NCBI GenBank assembly: GCA_031286005.1
Contig: JAITVC010000022.1
Coordinates: forward strand, 1 to 6,382
Direction of reading: 5' to 3'
Source of the DNA: Bacteroidales bacterium
Lineage (GTDB): Bacteria > Bacteroidota > Bacteroidia > Bacteroidales > P3
Length of the DNA stretch: 6,382 bases
Both the position numbers and the translations under genes were made by a program. Under the pieces are notes generated by a model, which had not been told where the DNA came from, ran no database searches, and was given only the letters and a program-made list of their open reading frames with translations. Below are positions 5,327 to 6,382 of this stretch, piece by piece. Position 1 is the stretch's first letter. Each line of letters begins with the position of its first letter.

Positions 5327-6382
5327 TTATCGTGAACGGCGGCGAACATAAATCAGAACTGCGCTCAACAACATCATGCCTGGCAAGAACCAGTTGAAGA
5401 AACGTTTGGTACAGCGAGCGCCGAGGCTTTTGATGCTCATCGTGGTGTCGATAGCTTCCGGACGGCGAACATCTATCGGCGAAATTCCATCCGAAAGGAA
5501 GTTGAATGCGCCTAACACGATTTCGCTATTGCCCAAACTTTCGCTGCTGTGTGCACGGTTCGAAAGTTCAACGTTGCTGATGCAATCGGCATCACCGCTG
5601 ATGATAATCTTTTGTTCGCGATTGTTGTCTATTGGGCGTTTCAACACCACCATTGTGGTTAACAGGCTGTCCTCGATTTCGCCTTTGACCGGATTAGGTT
5701 TGGGGCGGGCTTCCTCGAAGTTGGTTGATTCCACTTCGTTCCACACCAAACGGTCGGGTGCAGTCGTGAAAAGCGGTTTAACATCGTAGCCTTTGCCTTC
5801 CTCAAACGCAAGTTGGCTTACCGATGGCATAGCCACTTTCAAGTAGCGGCGTTGGCGAAGCACATCCAAAATATAGGATGTCGTTTCGGTGGCATCAGTC
5901 GGACGGCCAAAGATAAGGTCAGGCCGATTACCGTCTTGCCCTTGCACGATACGTCCGGCAAGTGCTTTCACACCAAATTGTTCAACGATGGCATTGGTGT
6001 AGGTGTAGTTGATAGGCTCGCCTAAAATAAAGAGGTTGCCGCCACGGTCGATGTATTGTTGATAGTTCGCTTTTTGCTCCGGCGTCATCGAAAAGTTCAT
6101 ATCGGCGATAACCATGATGTTCACATCTTCTTCAATCGGCGTTTTCAAATCCACACTCGTAACGTCAAAACCTTGATTGTAGAGCGAGGTGCGGTTCAGT
6201 TTATCCGTGAAGTTGCTATAATTCATATCGCCGCCTTGCGTAATCACACGGCCTGTTCCCGACAGAAAAGCCACTTTGGGGAATTTGTCAAGAATCATCC
6301 GTTTGAACGCGGCTGTACTTTCACGGTCGCCCGGGCTGGCCATCATCTCGTTGAAATAACGGATAAAACCTTTGCGGCCGTC
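5327..6382 (-). CDS. GldG-family (ABC_transp_aux) membrane protein, C-terminal 351 residues (cut by window edge)
   Basis: The frame is open from the right edge to a TAA at 5327-5329. An internal ATG at 6346 is not a credible start, because coding sequence continues upstream of it. Fragment positions: KVAFLSGTGR near 36-45 corresponds to the GhGE-like segment of this family. NIMVIADM (88-95) and YIDRGGNLFILGEP (110-123) fit a Rossmann-like fold typical of ABC_transp_aux domains. IIISGDADCISN (259-270) is the conserved GDADFxSN motif. A single transmembrane helix near 328-346 (FFNWFLPGMMLLSAVLIYV) is followed by the basic tail RRRSR, predicting a large periplasmic domain with a cytoplasmic C terminus. 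GldG partners with GldF and the ATPase GldA in gliding bacteria, but related proteins, often fused to an ABC-2 permease, occur in non-gliding Bacteroidota. Whether such a permease domain precedes this part cannot be seen. Confidence 0.85.
   Translation of the reverse strand, partial: DGRKGFIRYFNEMMASPGDRESTAAFKRMILDKFPKVAFLSGTGRVITQGGDMNYSNFTDKLNRTSLYNQGFDVTSVDLKTPIEEDVNIMVIADMNFSMTPEQKANYQQYIDRGGNLFILGEPINYTYTNAIVEQFGVKALAGRIVQGQDGNRPDLIFGRPTDATETTSYILDVLRQRRYLKVAMPSVSQLAFEEGKGYDVKPLFTTAPDRLVWNEVESTNFEEARPKPNPVKGEIEDSLLTTMVVLKRPIDNNREQKIIISGDADCISNVELSNRAHSSESLGNSEIVLGAFNFLSDGISPIDVRRPEAIDTTMSIKSLGARCTKRFFNWFLPGMMLLSAVLIYVRRRSR

Overview
The window looks like a chromosomal segment of a Bacteroidota bacterium, most likely of the order Bacteroidales. 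The evidence is a lipoprotein with two FPGG-type TonB C-terminal domains, a secreted TldD/PmbA-like protein, a GldG-family ABC auxiliary protein, A-rich leaders without Shine-Dalgarno sequences, and a moderate G+C content. This assignment rests on recalled family traits, not on a database search.

All five genes lie on the minus strand. From right to left, in the direction of transcription: the C-terminal part of a GldG-family (ABC_transp_aux) membrane protein, cut by the right edge (5327-6382); a short spacer holding a long, nearly perfect inverted repeat (5197-5316); a 438-aa MutS-like ATPase (3858-5174); a 296-bp spacer packed with repeats (3562-3857); a second, paralogous 442-aa MutS-like ATPase (2233-3561); a 290-aa putative lipoprotein with two TonB C-terminal domains (1309-2181); and the N-terminal 403 residues of a secreted TldD/PmbA-family metallopeptidase-like protein, cut by the left edge (1-1210).

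The two MutS-like genes share the ATPase half strongly and the core half weakly. Both lack the mismatch-recognition and connector domains of true MutS and the helices that follow its ATPase domain. They look like an anciently duplicated pair, possibly partners in a heterodimer, and probably not the mismatch-repair MutS. No common pathway links the five genes, so apart from the MutS-like pair the grouping may be incidental.

The least expected content is in the spacers. Four of the gene junctions carry short degenerate arrays with a strict 7-bp period in which nearly every unit begins with GT; unit sequence differs from array to array. One array forms the 5' end of the TonB-domain gene, and one lies on the opposite strand from the rest. 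The spacer between the MutS-like genes also holds a GGGCGAAT/ATTCGCCC hairpin and three tandem copies of a 42-bp unit. The fifth spacer has a dyad that reads like a 34-bp palindrome split at a duplicated CATG by 65 bp.
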